Shown piece after piece: positions 17,134 through 26,297 of a stretch of DNA of 64,000 bases. A model generated the notes under the pieces. It made no database searches. It was not told where the DNA came from and saw only the letters and a program-made list of their open reading frames with translations. Numbering within the stretch: position 1 is the first letter of the stretch; each line of letters opens with the position of its first letter. The translations under genes and the position numbers were made by a program. Source of the stretch: UBA4582 sp965657335 (GTDB lineage Bacteria > Pseudomonadota > Gammaproteobacteria > Pseudomonadales > Azotimanducaceae); assembly GCA_965657335.1 (NCBI GenBank), contig CBFHOH010000001.1:359541-423540 (forward strand), written 5' to 3'.

Positions 17134-17394
17134 TTGATGCCTGAGTCTCCAAGGAAAGATTTGCTGGTGGCTACTCTGCACGAGTAGCTACAAATAATCC
17201 ACCTGCGGAAATCGCCTCGGTCTGAGGCTGCTGGCGAGTAGCGCTGGCGGCGAGATCAAAAATCAACAGTGAAAATTCCGAGACTCATGCCGCCGGTAGA
17301 CACCATAATTGAATCGTCTTATGCTTATTTCAACCTGCTGGAACCCGCACGCTAATCATCAACCCGAGTGGGATAGGGAACGGTCTTATCCCCA

Positions 17395-17417
17395 AAACGA
17401 ATATGACTCATTCGTTT
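17395..17417. promoter_or_regulatory. Operator-like palindrome upstream of the acyl-CoA carboxylase gene
   Basis: Perfect 8-bp arms AAACGAAT (17395-17402) and ATTCGTTT (17410-17417) flank a 7-bp spacer. The palindrome lies 55 bp before the carboxylase start codon at 17473 in a 339-bp intergenic region that also holds the divergent hydrolase start. Arm length and spacing suit a dimeric TetR- or GntR-type repressor. The regulator is not identified. Confidence 0.5.
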
Positions 17418-17472
17418 AGTCGATCAGGTCTGCGATCGGTTCCACATAAAAATTATTTCTCTGGAGTGAGTT

Positions 17473-20400
17473 GTGTCAAAGAACAAGCGAGTGTTAATTG
17501 CTAATCGGGGCGAGATAGCGATTCGAATTGCCAAAGCTGCACGTGGTCTCGGCATGGAATCAGTCAGTGTCTATGCCGCTGTGGATCAACTTGCCTTGCA
17601 CACGAGATGCACGACCGAAACCAGGTTAATCGGTTCGCCCGAGGATGCTGTTGCAGCTTATCTTGACATACAAGCATTGATCCAAGTGGCAAGAGAAACA
17701 GGCTGTGACTGCGTTCATCCTGGCTATGGCTTTTTGTCAGAGAATGCAGATTTTGCTGCAAAATGCGCTGAAGCCGGTTTGACATTCATTGGCCCCTCGG
17801 CGGCAGTGCTGTCGTCGTTCGGTGACAAGGTCTTGGCTCGGGCGCTTGCCCTGTCGCTGGATATTCCGATCGTCCCAGGTAGTGAAGAGCCATTGTTGTC
17901 TGCCAAGGACGCCGTGGTCGTGGCCAGAAATATTGGCTATCCGATTATGCTGAAAGCATCGGCCGGCGGCGGCGGTCGTGGCATGCGGGTTGTTGAGCGA
18001 GAAGACGAAATGGCGGACGCCTTTGAGCGTTGCAGTAGCGAGGCAACAGCGGCCTTCGGTAACGGTGCCATTTTTATCGAAAAGCTTGTTGTAAGTCCAC
18101 GTCACATTGAAGTTCAGATTTTGGCGGATTCAACCGGCAATGTGGTCCATCTGCATGAGCGGGATTGCTCCGTGCAGCTTCGGAATCAAAAAGTGGTGGA
18201 AATGGCTCCTGCTTTTGGCCTCGACGAAACTCTGAAGAATCGCATGCTGGCTGATGCGGTTAAGTTGGTAAAAGCGGTCTCTTATGTCAATGCCGGCACG
18301 GTTGAATTTCTAGTCTGCCCGGAATCGGGTGAGTACTACTTTATTGAGTGTAATCCGAGAATTCAGGTTGAGCATACAGTGACCGAACAGGTGACGGGTG
18401 TCGACTTGGTTGAGACGCAATTTCAGCTTGCCGCCGGTGACAGCCTCGAATCTTTGGGCCTTGGTACCCAGCAAGCGATCGGTTCTCCACACGGGTTTGC
18501 ATTGCAAGCCAGAGTGGTCGCACAGAGCACTGGCACGATTACAGCCTACAAAGAGCCATCCGGTTATGGTGTTCGAGTAGACGCATGCGGTTATGCGGGG
18601 TTCACGCCGCCGCCTCAGTTTGATCCGCTGTTAGCTAAGATAATTTGTTCGAGCGGATCACGCTCGTCATTTTTGTCAGCGGTAGATCGCGCTATCGAAG
18701 CAATCGACGGGTACCAAATCAGTGGCGTGCAGACGAATCTACATCAATTAAAAAACATCCTGTCACATGCTGATTTCCGTTCCGGAGATGCACGCACGAC
18801 TTTATTAGCTGATTCGCCAGCGCTTTCCAGCGCAGATACGGCTGGAATTACCAATGATCAGATGGCGTTATTAGAACAGCAGGTTCAGCGTCTGGGGGGT
18901 GAGACAGTCGGATCCACTAAAGTGACACCACCGCGGGTACAAACGTTGATGGCTGAGCTTGAGATTACCGAGGGCGATGAAGGCGTTGCGTGCCCTATGG
19001 ACGGTTCGGTATTGGAGGTCTGTGTTGTCGAGGGCGATGCAGTGGCTGCGGGTGCGAACCTTGTTGTGATGACAGCCATGAAAATGGAAACCGCGGTAAC
19101 TGCTCCTTTTGCTGGTGTCGTCAAGTCAATGCAACAACTGAAAGTCGGAGATACCGTAATTTCCGGGCAAGTCATGCTGGTGCTTTCGAAAGCCGAAGGT
19201 GCGGGAGAAGTCCCTGTGCATGTGTTGAAGCCTGATCAGACATGGCGTCCGATGCTCGATGAAGTGAATACACTCAGACGACTTGCGATAGAAAGATTAA
19301 AGCCCGAGTCGAAAGATCCGGGTGTTGTGCGTCAATACTCGCGAGGCAAACTGACTTGCCGAGACCGAGTACTGTTGCTGTTGGACAAGGATAGCTTCAG
19401 GGAGGTAGGTAGTATCGCTGGGTTTGCATCCTATGATGAGCACGGTGAAATCGCTGCGTTTACACCCGCGAATAGCATTGGGGGCTGGGGCGAAGTAAAC
19501 AGTCGTACACTGATCGTATGTGCTGATGACTTCACCTCTCGCGGAGGCCATTCCGATGGCGCAATTGCTGCGAAGAGCGGCTACCTCGATCAGTTATCTA
19601 TCGAGATGCGTATGCCGTCGATTCGCATGCTGGACGGGTCATCCGGAGGTGGCAGTGTTGCTTCGATGGTGCCTGCGCAAAAGAAAGAAGGTGACAGCAA
19701 TGCGAAAGAAAGCCAAGGCGCGATTTCTGCAGGAAAACCCAGAGTCGCAGGTGGCGGCGGTTCATTCTTGCCGGGACATCTCGGCAGCACGATGTACACC
19801 GAGCAATTGGCGACGGTACCCGTTGTTAATTTGCTGCTGGGTAGTGTCGTAGGGCTCGGTGCTGCAAAAGCAGTACTTGGTCACTTTTCTGTCATGGTTC
19901 GCGACATTGCGCAATTGTTTGTCGCGGGTCCGCCTGTTGTCTCACATGCGGTAGGTTATGACATTACCAAAGAAGAACTTGGTGGTTGGCACATACACTG
20001 TACTAACGGCTCGGTCGACAATCTGGCGGAGACGGAGGAAGAAGCTGTTGAAATGACAAAACAGTTTTTGTCTTATCTGCCCTCGAGTGTGTACGAAGCC
20101 CCGCCGATTGAAAAACCCGATCCTGCAGATCCGGTAGATCGCTGGGAAGACGAGTTGTTCACGCTGGTTTCGCGAAAACGGGTCACAACTTTCGATATGC
20201 GCCGAGCAATTACGTTGATGGCTGACAAACATTCATTTTTCGAAATAGGCTCGCTTTGGGGTACCGACCAGATTACGGGGTTTGTTAGATTTAATGGACA
20301 CCCATTGGGTGTTATCGCCTCTGATAGCCGACATATTAATGGCGGCGCGTTAACCGCTGATGGCTGTGACAAGCTAAAACGTCACTTAGATCTTTGCGAT

Positions 20401-20901
20401 CTGTTCCATATTCCTGTGTTGAACTTGATAGATAATCCGGGATTCGCGGTAGGTGTTGAACACGAGATTGCGGGGACCATACGCAAAGGTGGCGAATGGA
20501 TGGTCGCTTTTGCACAAGTAAAAGTGCCGATTTTTACCGTGATCATGCGGCGAAGTTTCGGTGTTGCTGGAAACAACTTTGCAACGCCAAGAGCAGCGGC
20601 TTCCATGCGTGTTGTTTGGCCTGCTACTGATGCCGGCGGTATACCTCCGGAGGGCGGTATTGAAGCTGCGTACAAACGGCAGTTGGCAGAAGCAGAAGAC
20701 CCGGAAGCTTTGAGAGCTGAGTTATATGCCCGTATCGAAAGTGCGAGAGGGCCAGTCGGGCCATTGAGCAAATTTCAGATGGAAGAGATGATCGACCCAA
20801 GAGAGACTCGACGTTATGTTTGCGAATGGGTGAAGATGGCCTACAACATCGTTTCACAGCCGAGTGAATTGGTATCGAGAGCGCTGCAGTTCAGACCCTA
20901 G
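17473..20901 (+). CDS. Single-chain acyl-CoA carboxylase (biotin carboxylase, BCCP and carboxyltransferase fused)
   Basis: This 1142-residue protein combines all parts of a biotin-dependent carboxylase. The N-terminal biotin carboxylase (about 1-450) has ANRGEIAIRI, the ATP-grasp loop KASAGGGGRGM and FIECNPRIQVEHTVTEQ. The biotin carrier domain (about 495-570) has TAMKMETAV with biotinyl Lys537. The carboxyltransferase (about 585-1142) contains both halves, including DGSSGGGSVASM and GVAGNNFATPRAA. The size and domain order match bacterial single-polypeptide long-chain acyl-CoA carboxylases. Such enzymes carboxylate acyl-CoAs from short to long chain. The GTG start follows CTGGAG. A palindrome lies upstream and an ABC exporter 32 bp downstream. 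Confidence 0.92.
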   Translation: MSKNKRVLIANRGEIAIRIAKAARGLGMESVSVYAAVDQLALHTRCTTETRLIGSPEDAVAAYLDIQALIQVARETGCDCVHPGYGFLSENADFAAKCAEAGLTFIGPSAAVLSSFGDKVLARALALSLDIPIVPGSEEPLLSAKDAVVVARNIGYPIMLKASAGGGGRGMRVVEREDEMADAFERCSSEATAAFGNGAIFIEKLVVSPRHIEVQILADSTGNVVHLHERDCSVQLRNQKVVEMAPAFGLDETLKNRMLADAVKLVKAVSYVNAGTVEFLVCPESGEYYFIECNPRIQVEHTVTEQVTGVDLVETQFQLAAGDSLESLGLGTQQAIGSPHGFALQARVVAQSTGTITAYKEPSGYGVRVDACGYAGFTPPPQFDPLLAKIICSSGSRSSFLSAVDRAIEAIDGYQISGVQTNLHQLKNILSHADFRSGDARTTLLADSPALSSADTAGITNDQMALLEQQVQRLGGETVGSTKVTPPRVQTLMAELEITEGDEGVACPMDGSVLEVCVVEGDAVAAGANLVVMTAMKMETAVTAPFAGVVKSMQQLKVGDTVISGQVMLVLSKAEGAGEVPVHVLKPDQTWRPMLDEVNTLRRLAIERLKPESKDPGVVRQYSRGKLTCRDRVLLLLDKDSFREVGSIAGFASYDEHGEIAAFTPANSIGGWGEVNSRTLIVCADDFTSRGGHSDGAIAAKSGYLDQLSIEMRMPSIRMLDGSSGGGSVASMVPAQKKEGDSNAKESQGAISAGKPRVAGGGGSFLPGHLGSTMYTEQLATVPVVNLLLGSVVGLGAAKAVLGHFSVMVRDIAQLFVAGPPVVSHAVGYDITKEELGGWHIHCTNGSVDNLAETEEEAVEMTKQFLSYLPSSVYEAPPIEKPDPADPVDRWEDELFTLVSRKRVTTFDMRRAITLMADKHSFFEIGSLWGTDQITGFVRFNGHPLGVIASDSRHINGGALTADGCDKLKRHLDLCDLFHIPVLNLIDNPGFAVGVEHEIAGTIRKGGEWMVAFAQVKVPIFTVIMRRSFGVAGNNFATPRAAASMRVVWPATDAGGIPPEGGIEAAYKRQLAEAEDPEALRAELYARIESARGPVGPLSKFQMEEMIDPRETRRYVCEWVKMAYNIVSQPSELVSRALQFRP

Positions 20902-20933
20902 CCCGCAGCGCATCCAGCGCGTAATATGCGCTC

Positions 20934-22850
20934 ATGGAATATCTTGCACACGATAGAAAAGCAAACGATCCGCTTTCGCTAGATGGCGGAGTGCAACGTA
21001 CTGCGCTGCAAACAATACTTTCCGTTTTGCCTTTCCTGTGGCCGAAGAACGCAATCGAAATTCGAACCCGGGTTGTGATTGCGCTCGGTTGCCTGCTGAT
21101 TGGCAGGACCGCGAATGTTTACGGGCCAATTGTTCTAAAAGACCTGATCGATGGACTGAGTGCGCTGGTGCCTGGCACGACTGGAACGGATATAGCTGGC
21201 GCTGGGCTGTTAGGCCTTGTGCTGCTCTACGGCTTGACTGTGATGCTGCCGGGGTTATTGACTGAAATTCGCGCAGCGGTTTTTACACCTGTCTCCGAGT
21301 TTGCCCAGCGTACCATCGGCATCAGAGCATTTGAGCATCTGCATCAATTGAGCATGCGTTTTCATCTCGACCGACATACCGGTGGCTTGTCCCGGGCGAT
21401 CGAACGGGGCACTCGCGCTATGCAGCAAATTGTTGGCTTATTTGCCTTTAACATAGGGCCAACGCTCTTCGAAATTTTTGTCGTTTGCCTTTACCTCGGT
21501 TATGGATATCCGCTCAAGTATGTTGGTGTCATACTTATTGCGATTGCTTGCTACATACTTTTTACGCTTTTCTTTACCGAGTGGCGTACAAAGTTTCGTC
21601 GAAAGATGGTTGCTGAAGAATCTCGAGCAATGACCATTGGCGTCGACAGTTTGTTGAACTTTGAAACGGTTAAGTACTTCGGTAATGAGCAATACGAATC
21701 AAAGAGGTACGACCATGCGCTAAAAGAATATATGGGCGCGGCGGTAAAAAGCCAAACGACCCTAGGTTTTCTGAACGGCGGCCAATTGCTGGTGCGTGTT
21801 TGCTGTCAAATAGCGATTCTAGTTATTGCGATAGATGACTATAGCAACGGTATGCTGACTATAGGCGAAGTTGTGATGCTCAACACCTTCATGCTTCAGT
21901 TGTTTATTCCGCTAGGTTTTCTGGGGTCCTCTTATCGAATGATCCGACAGGCACTCGTCGATATGGAATTCTTATTCCAACTACTCGACCTTGAACCAGA
22001 GATCCGTGACAAGGCAACCGCGACAGAACTGCAAGTGAAGAAGGGTGAGGTTCAGTTCACTGGCGTTAACTTTGGATATGAGCCGGAGCGACGGGTGCTG
22101 AGTGATGTCAGTTTTACCATTGCCTCCGGTACAACGACTGCAATTGTCGGACCCAGTGGCGCCGGGAAGTCGACGCTATCCAGATTGCTTTACCGTTTTT
22201 ACGATGTGGACGCCGGAGTGGTAGCGGTCGATGGTAACAATGTTGCTGATGTGACGCAGGCCAGTCTTCGGCGCGCGGTCGGGATCGTTCCTCAAGATAC
22301 GGTGCTGTTCAATGACACGATCGCTTACAACATCCGTTATGGACGTCCCGATGCAACTGAGCAGGAGGTGTTTGATGCGGCCAAGCTTGCAAGCATTCAC
22401 GAGTTTATTCTCAGCTTGCCCAAAGGCTACCAGACCCGTGTAGGCGAACGTGGATTGAAACTGTCCGGTGGTGAGAAACAGCGAGTCGCCATTGCGAGAA
22501 CGGTGCTTAAAAATCCGCCGGTGCTTGTGCTGGATGAGGCGACATCTGCGCTTGATATTGGGACTGAAAGGGAGATTCAGGCGGCGCTGAAAGAGGTGTC
22601 AAAAAACCGAACAACGATGGTGATTGCCCACAGATTATCAACTATCGTGCACGCCAACGAAATTTTGGTCATGGACAACGGCAGTATTGTTGAGCGCGGT
22701 AGTCATAACGAATTACTAGCTTTGAATGGGGTTTATAGCGTGATGTGGCGTCGTCAGAAAGAAGCTGCTGACGAAATCGAAAAGTTAAAGCAGGTGCTGG
22801 ATGAGGACGAATTGAAGGCGCTTAAAACAGGCACGCTGATTACCGAATAA
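20934..22850 (+). CDS. Atm1-type ABC transporter (fused permease and ATPase)
   Basis: This 638-residue half-transporter has six predicted membrane helices in residues about 40-330 and an ATPase domain after about 360. The ATPase has Walker A GPSGAGKST (406-414), signature LSGGEKQRVAIAR and Walker B VLVLDEATSALD. The N-terminal LLIGRTANVYGPIVLKDLID and the NFETVKYFGNEQYE segment are hallmarks of the Atm1/ABCB7 group. That group exports glutathione-bound metal, sulfur or persulfide species. It would act as an inner-membrane homodimer. It starts 32 bp after the carboxylase and may share its promoter, though no functional link is evident. Confidence 0.93.
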   Translation: MEYLAHDRKANDPLSLDGGVQRTALQTILSVLPFLWPKNAIEIRTRVVIALGCLLIGRTANVYGPIVLKDLIDGLSALVPGTTGTDIAGAGLLGLVLLYGLTVMLPGLLTEIRAAVFTPVSEFAQRTIGIRAFEHLHQLSMRFHLDRHTGGLSRAIERGTRAMQQIVGLFAFNIGPTLFEIFVVCLYLGYGYPLKYVGVILIAIACYILFTLFFTEWRTKFRRKMVAEESRAMTIGVDSLLNFETVKYFGNEQYESKRYDHALKEYMGAAVKSQTTLGFLNGGQLLVRVCCQIAILVIAIDDYSNGMLTIGEVVMLNTFMLQLFIPLGFLGSSYRMIRQALVDMEFLFQLLDLEPEIRDKATATELQVKKGEVQFTGVNFGYEPERRVLSDVSFTIASGTTTAIVGPSGAGKSTLSRLLYRFYDVDAGVVAVDGNNVADVTQASLRRAVGIVPQDTVLFNDTIAYNIRYGRPDATEQEVFDAAKLASIHEFILSLPKGYQTRVGERGLKLSGGEKQRVAIARTVLKNPPVLVLDEATSALDIGTEREIQAALKEVSKNRTTMVIAHRLSTIVHANEILVMDNGSIVERGSHNELLALNGVYSVMWRRQKEAADEIEKLKQVLDEDELKALKTGTLITE

Positions 22851-22855
22851 ATAGA

Positions 22856-22891
22856 CCTCAACAGAAACCGACACATCGGCATCTGTTGAGG
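22856..22891. terminator. Hairpin between convergent ABC transporter and LLM genes
   Basis: CCTCAACAGA (22856-22865) and TCTGTTGAGG (22882-22891) form a perfect 10-bp stem. The 16-nt loop contains a smaller CCG/CGG pairing. It lies between two convergent stop codons and probably acts on both strands. No long U tract follows. Confidence 0.65.
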
Positions 22892-22930
22892 TGGATATCG
22901 ACTTGACCTTGGCTGTCGCTGTATTGCTGT

Positions 22931-23935
22931 TTACAGTAACTCTTCTGCAAAGAAGCGAAGCGTGTCCATATTGGCTGAGCCAATGTTTAGCTGAGTAACA
23001 GGGCTGTCTTTCCATCCCTGTAGCCTCTCTTTAATGCGCGCTTTTGGACCACAAAGTGCAATTTCGTCTACTAGTTGATCCGGCACTGCGGCAAAAGCCT
23101 GGTCCCGTTTCCCCGCCATAAACAAGTCCTGAATTTCATTTGCAGCGTCGCCAAAGCCCATTCTCGAAACGTGATCCTTGTGTACGTTAAATGTTTTGGC
23201 GCCCATGCCGCCAATATAAAATCCGACATTTTGTTTGACTTGAGATCGCGCCTTTTCGACATCGTCGTCGATGACCACCGGCACCGCTGCAGCAATCTCG
23301 AAGTCTGGGCCCTTGATTGCCATTGCGTCGGCGTATTGCTCACCCATTCTGTAAGGGGAAAGGAACATGGGGATCCAGCCATCAAATAGTTCGGCGCTTA
23401 ATGCCACATTTTTTGGGCCTTCAGCACCTAAGTAGACTGGTATGTGATCTCGCAAAGGATGCTGCATTAACTTCAGTGGTTTGCCCAATCCCGTGCCGCC
23501 ATCAAGCGGTAATTGATAGTGTTTGCCGTCATATGCAACGGGCGCTTCGCGTTTGATGATTTTTCTAAAAATCTCGATCCATTCTCTGGTTCTCGCCAGA
23601 GGCTTGGGGTAAGGCTGGCCATACCATCCTTCAACGACCTGAGGTCCTGAGACACCGATACCGAGTATTAATCGACCGTTCGACAGATAATCCATTGCGA
23701 CAGCGTGCATGGCTGCGCTTGCAGGGCTACGTGCAGAAATCTGCATAATCGAAGTGCCGAGGTTTATCTTTGATGTGTGTGCGCCAATCCAGGCAAGTGG
23801 TGTGAAACAATCCATGCCGTAGATTTCGGGACACCAGATTGTGTCATAACCAAGGTTCTCTGCCTCTTGCGCAAGTTCGATCATTCGCTCGCCGCCCGGG
23901 GCGCCAGCAGGGCCAATGCCCAGTCCTAGTTTCAT
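22931..23935 (-). CDS. LLM class flavin-dependent oxidoreductase
   Basis: This 334-residue luciferase-like monooxygenase-fold protein starts at ATG 23935 behind AAGGAG. Recognisable segments are the N-terminal MKLGLGIGPAGAPG, AQEAENLGYDTIWCPE, INLGTSIMQISARSP and MDYLSNGRLILGIGVSGPQVVEGWYGQ. Together these place it in the group usually labelled F420-dependent. No F420 biosynthesis gene is in the window, so whether it uses F420 or FMN is open. Family members oxidise or reduce aldehydes, alcohols, ketones or steroid-like compounds. It lies 65 bp downstream of the Ldh-type gene on the same strand. Confidence 0.9.
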   Translation of the reverse strand: MKLGLGIGPAGAPGGERMIELAQEAENLGYDTIWCPEIYGMDCFTPLAWIGAHTSKINLGTSIMQISARSPASAAMHAVAMDYLSNGRLILGIGVSGPQVVEGWYGQPYPKPLARTREWIEIFRKIIKREAPVAYDGKHYQLPLDGGTGLGKPLKLMQHPLRDHIPVYLGAEGPKNVALSAELFDGWIPMFLSPYRMGEQYADAMAIKGPDFEIAAAVPVVIDDDVEKARSQVKQNVGFYIGGMGAKTFNVHKDHVSRMGFGDAANEIQDLFMAGKRDQAFAAVPDQLVDEIALCGPKARIKERLQGWKDSPVTQLNIGSANMDTLRFFAEELL

Positions 23936-24000
23936 GGATTTCTCCTTTTTCGGTGTTTTGTCAGGAAATAATTAATTGCCACCCGCGTTGTGAATACGAC

Positions 24001-25053
24001 TTAATTGTAGGCATTTACTTCTGCTTCGCTCATGCCTGCTTTTAGCGCCGCCTTACAAATTGTTTCCCAAGATTGCTCATCAATGGGAATGCCATCTCTG
24101 TTGCGTTCTGCCATTGTCTCGCGCTCAGGTTCTCCCGGCGTGCGCACTCGGTCAAACCCGACGGCAGGCTCTGAAGAATGTAGCCAGTCGCGCATGCCCA
24201 TCACTTCTTGTCTGAAATTATCCTGACCACCAAAAACATCTGGATCGATAATAAACATCAGCATGTGATTGATGGTTGTGTCTGCCTGTTTCGCGACATC
24301 TTGCATCGTCCACTCGCCAGCAAGGCCGCCGCCGAGTAGTTCGCATATGAGTGCAAGCCCATAGCCCTTGTGTCCACCGAATGGCGCAAGCGAACCGCCA
24401 GCGGCGATGGCGCCAGGGTCTGTTGTGGGCGATCCTTGGACATCGAACAACGCGCCCTCAGGCAGGGGGACGCCCTTCATGTCGGCGACGCGTACTTTGC
24501 CAAGCGCAATCGCAGAAGTTGCCATATCGAGTACAATCGGATCATCATCGGTGGGAACCGCGCAGCAGAAAGGGTTTGTTTGCATGCGCTTATCGCGGCC
24601 GCCCCAGGGTGAAACAAAAGGCGGGTGTCCAACGACGTTCACGAAGTGCACCGAAACATAACCAGCTTTAGCGCAATGTTCCGCGTAGGTGCCAATCCTG
24701 CCAAGATGGTGGTTGTTCCTCGACCCAATGCATACGATGCCAGTGTCTTTTACCCTTTCGAGTCCCATGTCGGTTGCCTGGCGGCCAACAACTTGGCCGA
24801 AGCCCTGGTGGCCATCGACCAGTAATACGGCACCTTTATCGGTGACTAACTCCGCATTTGCGTTGACGTCAAGGAAGCCATTACGCGCGGCGGATACATA
24901 ACGCGGAATCATACCAACGCCGTGTGAATCATGGCCTTTTAGATTCGCTTCAACCAGATGGGCTGCAGTCTCACGCGCCTTATCCGTTGGCGCGTCAACA
25001 CCCAAAAATATGTCGGTCGCAAATTCAGTGAGCTTGTCTCTATCTATAATCAT
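24001..25053 (-). CDS. Ldh family oxidoreductase (malate/L-lactate dehydrogenase-like, Rossmann-free)
   Basis: This 350-residue protein has the YbiC/ComC/Ldh2 fold: HLVEANLKGHDSHGVGMIPRYV near the N terminus with the substrate-contacting DSHG. It continues with LLVDGHQGFGQVVGRQA, VCIGSRNNHHLGRIGTYAE with the catalytic histidine, DMATSAIALGKV and APFGGHKGYGLALICELL. These NAD(P)H enzymes reduce 2-oxo acids to 2-hydroxy acids, or act on cyclic imines and ureidoglycolate. It has AGGA upstream of its start and sits between the ADH and LLM genes in the same direction. The substrate cannot be told from sequence. Confidence 0.92.
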   Translation of the reverse strand: MIIDRDKLTEFATDIFLGVDAPTDKARETAAHLVEANLKGHDSHGVGMIPRYVSAARNGFLDVNANAELVTDKGAVLLVDGHQGFGQVVGRQATDMGLERVKDTGIVCIGSRNNHHLGRIGTYAEHCAKAGYVSVHFVNVVGHPPFVSPWGGRDKRMQTNPFCCAVPTDDDPIVLDMATSAIALGKVRVADMKGVPLPEGALFDVQGSPTTDPGAIAAGGSLAPFGGHKGYGLALICELLGGGLAGEWTMQDVAKQADTTINHMLMFIIDPDVFGGQDNFRQEVMGMRDWLHSSEPAVGFDRVRTPGEPERETMAERNRDGIPIDEQSWETICKAALKAGMSEAEVNAYN

Positions 25054-25090
25054 GGAAAGTCCTACCTTAAGTTTTGGAAATCGTTTTTAC

Positions 25091-26185
25091 TCAAAACTCC
25101 AATATGGCTCTTCCGGATATTTCACCATTCTCCAGCGCTTTGGTTGCTTCGTTGATCTGGTCAATGCTGAATCGTTCGGTCACCATGACGTCCAAGTTCA
25201 GTTTGCCGTTTTCATACCAGTTAAGGTATTTAGGGAAGTCCCTGTCTGGTACGCAGCTGCCACCAATACTGCCGATAAACTTTTTCTCGTTAACAAGAAT
25301 GTCGGCGGCATTTAACTCAACAAGTGTTTGCGGTACACCGACCAGCACTGCCGTACCACCCGGTTCGGCTCCGAAGAATCCGTTCTTTACAGCAGGTACG
25401 ATTTGTTCCATGGTTTGTTTTAACCCGATGCAGTCGAACGCATAGTCTGCTCCGGCAATTGGACTGCCCATAAAGCTTCGTTTGGCTGGGTTGGTTGTCA
25501 GAGATTTTATTGTCTTTATCGCATCCTCGTTCTTTGCGTTGATCGTATGGGTTGCGCCAAACTTTGTTGCGAATGCAAGTTTTTCATCGTCCAGATCGAC
25601 CGCAATGATCGGGTTTGCGCCCAGTTCTTTTGCCGCAACAACGGCTGAGAGACCAACGCCACCAACGCCGAAGATAACGACGCTTTCCCCGGCTTGCACC
25701 TTCGCTGTATTCTCCACCGCACCGGCACCGGTCATCACTGCACAGCCAATGATTGAAGTAACATCTCGCTTAATATTTGCATCGACTTTAACCACATACT
25801 GTTCATCAGCAATGGTGGTGTTTGCCCAAGTGAAGACGTTTTGCGATCTGGCGACCGAACCATCCGGCAAGGAAATCGCCGCCGGAATAGGCGCACGGTC
25901 TGTGTTCGCCGCATCTCTTGGCACCCAGGTCACCATGACAGTGTCTCCCGGCGCAACGTGACTGACCTCTGCTCCAACGCTCAGCACTTCGCCAGTTGAC
26001 TCATGCCCAAGAACGATTGGGTTCTGCCGAGGATTGTGCATTTGATGTAATTGGCTATGGCAAACGCCACTGGCATATTGTTTAACAACCACTTGGTGAG
26101 GACCAGGTGCAGGGAGGTCCATTTCGATAATCTGAAGTGGTGCAGGTTCTTGAGGTTGTACAACAATGCGTGCGGAAACAGTCAT
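25091..26185 (-). CDS. Zinc-dependent alcohol dehydrogenase without structural-zinc lobe
   Basis: ATG 26185 (AGGTGA upstream; GTG 26194 is an alternative) gives 364 residues. The medium-chain dehydrogenase pattern is clear: catalytic-zinc ligands in SGVCHSQLH, GHEST and IIGCAV, and the coenzyme motif GVGGVGLSAV followed by IIAVDLDDEK (Asp, NAD preference). The four clustered cysteines that bind structural zinc are absent; that lobe reads PRDAANTDRAPIPAAI. The overall sequence resembles class III/NDMA-type ADHs. It is the first gene of a minus-strand run with Ldh and LLM genes and is divergent from a PhyH dioxygenase. It probably oxidises alcohols to aldehydes. Confidence 0.9.
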   Translation of the reverse strand: MTVSARIVVQPQEPAPLQIIEMDLPAPGPHQVVVKQYASGVCHSQLHQMHNPRQNPIVLGHESTGEVLSVGAEVSHVAPGDTVMVTWVPRDAANTDRAPIPAAISLPDGSVARSQNVFTWANTTIADEQYVVKVDANIKRDVTSIIGCAVMTGAGAVENTAKVQAGESVVIFGVGGVGLSAVVAAKELGANPIIAVDLDDEKLAFATKFGATHTINAKNEDAIKTIKSLTTNPAKRSFMGSPIAGADYAFDCIGLKQTMEQIVPAVKNGFFGAEPGGTAVLVGVPQTLVELNAADILVNEKKFIGSIGGSCVPDRDFPKYLNWYENGKLNLDVMVTERFSIDQINEATKALENGEISGRAILEF

Positions 26186-26297
26186 GCAGATCACCTGTAA
26201 AATTGAAGAGAAAAGTTGTTTGATGATATAAGACTAAATCAAGTTGTGACAGTGCCAGATTGCATTGGATTTTACGAGCAAGCATCGGAGAATAGAA

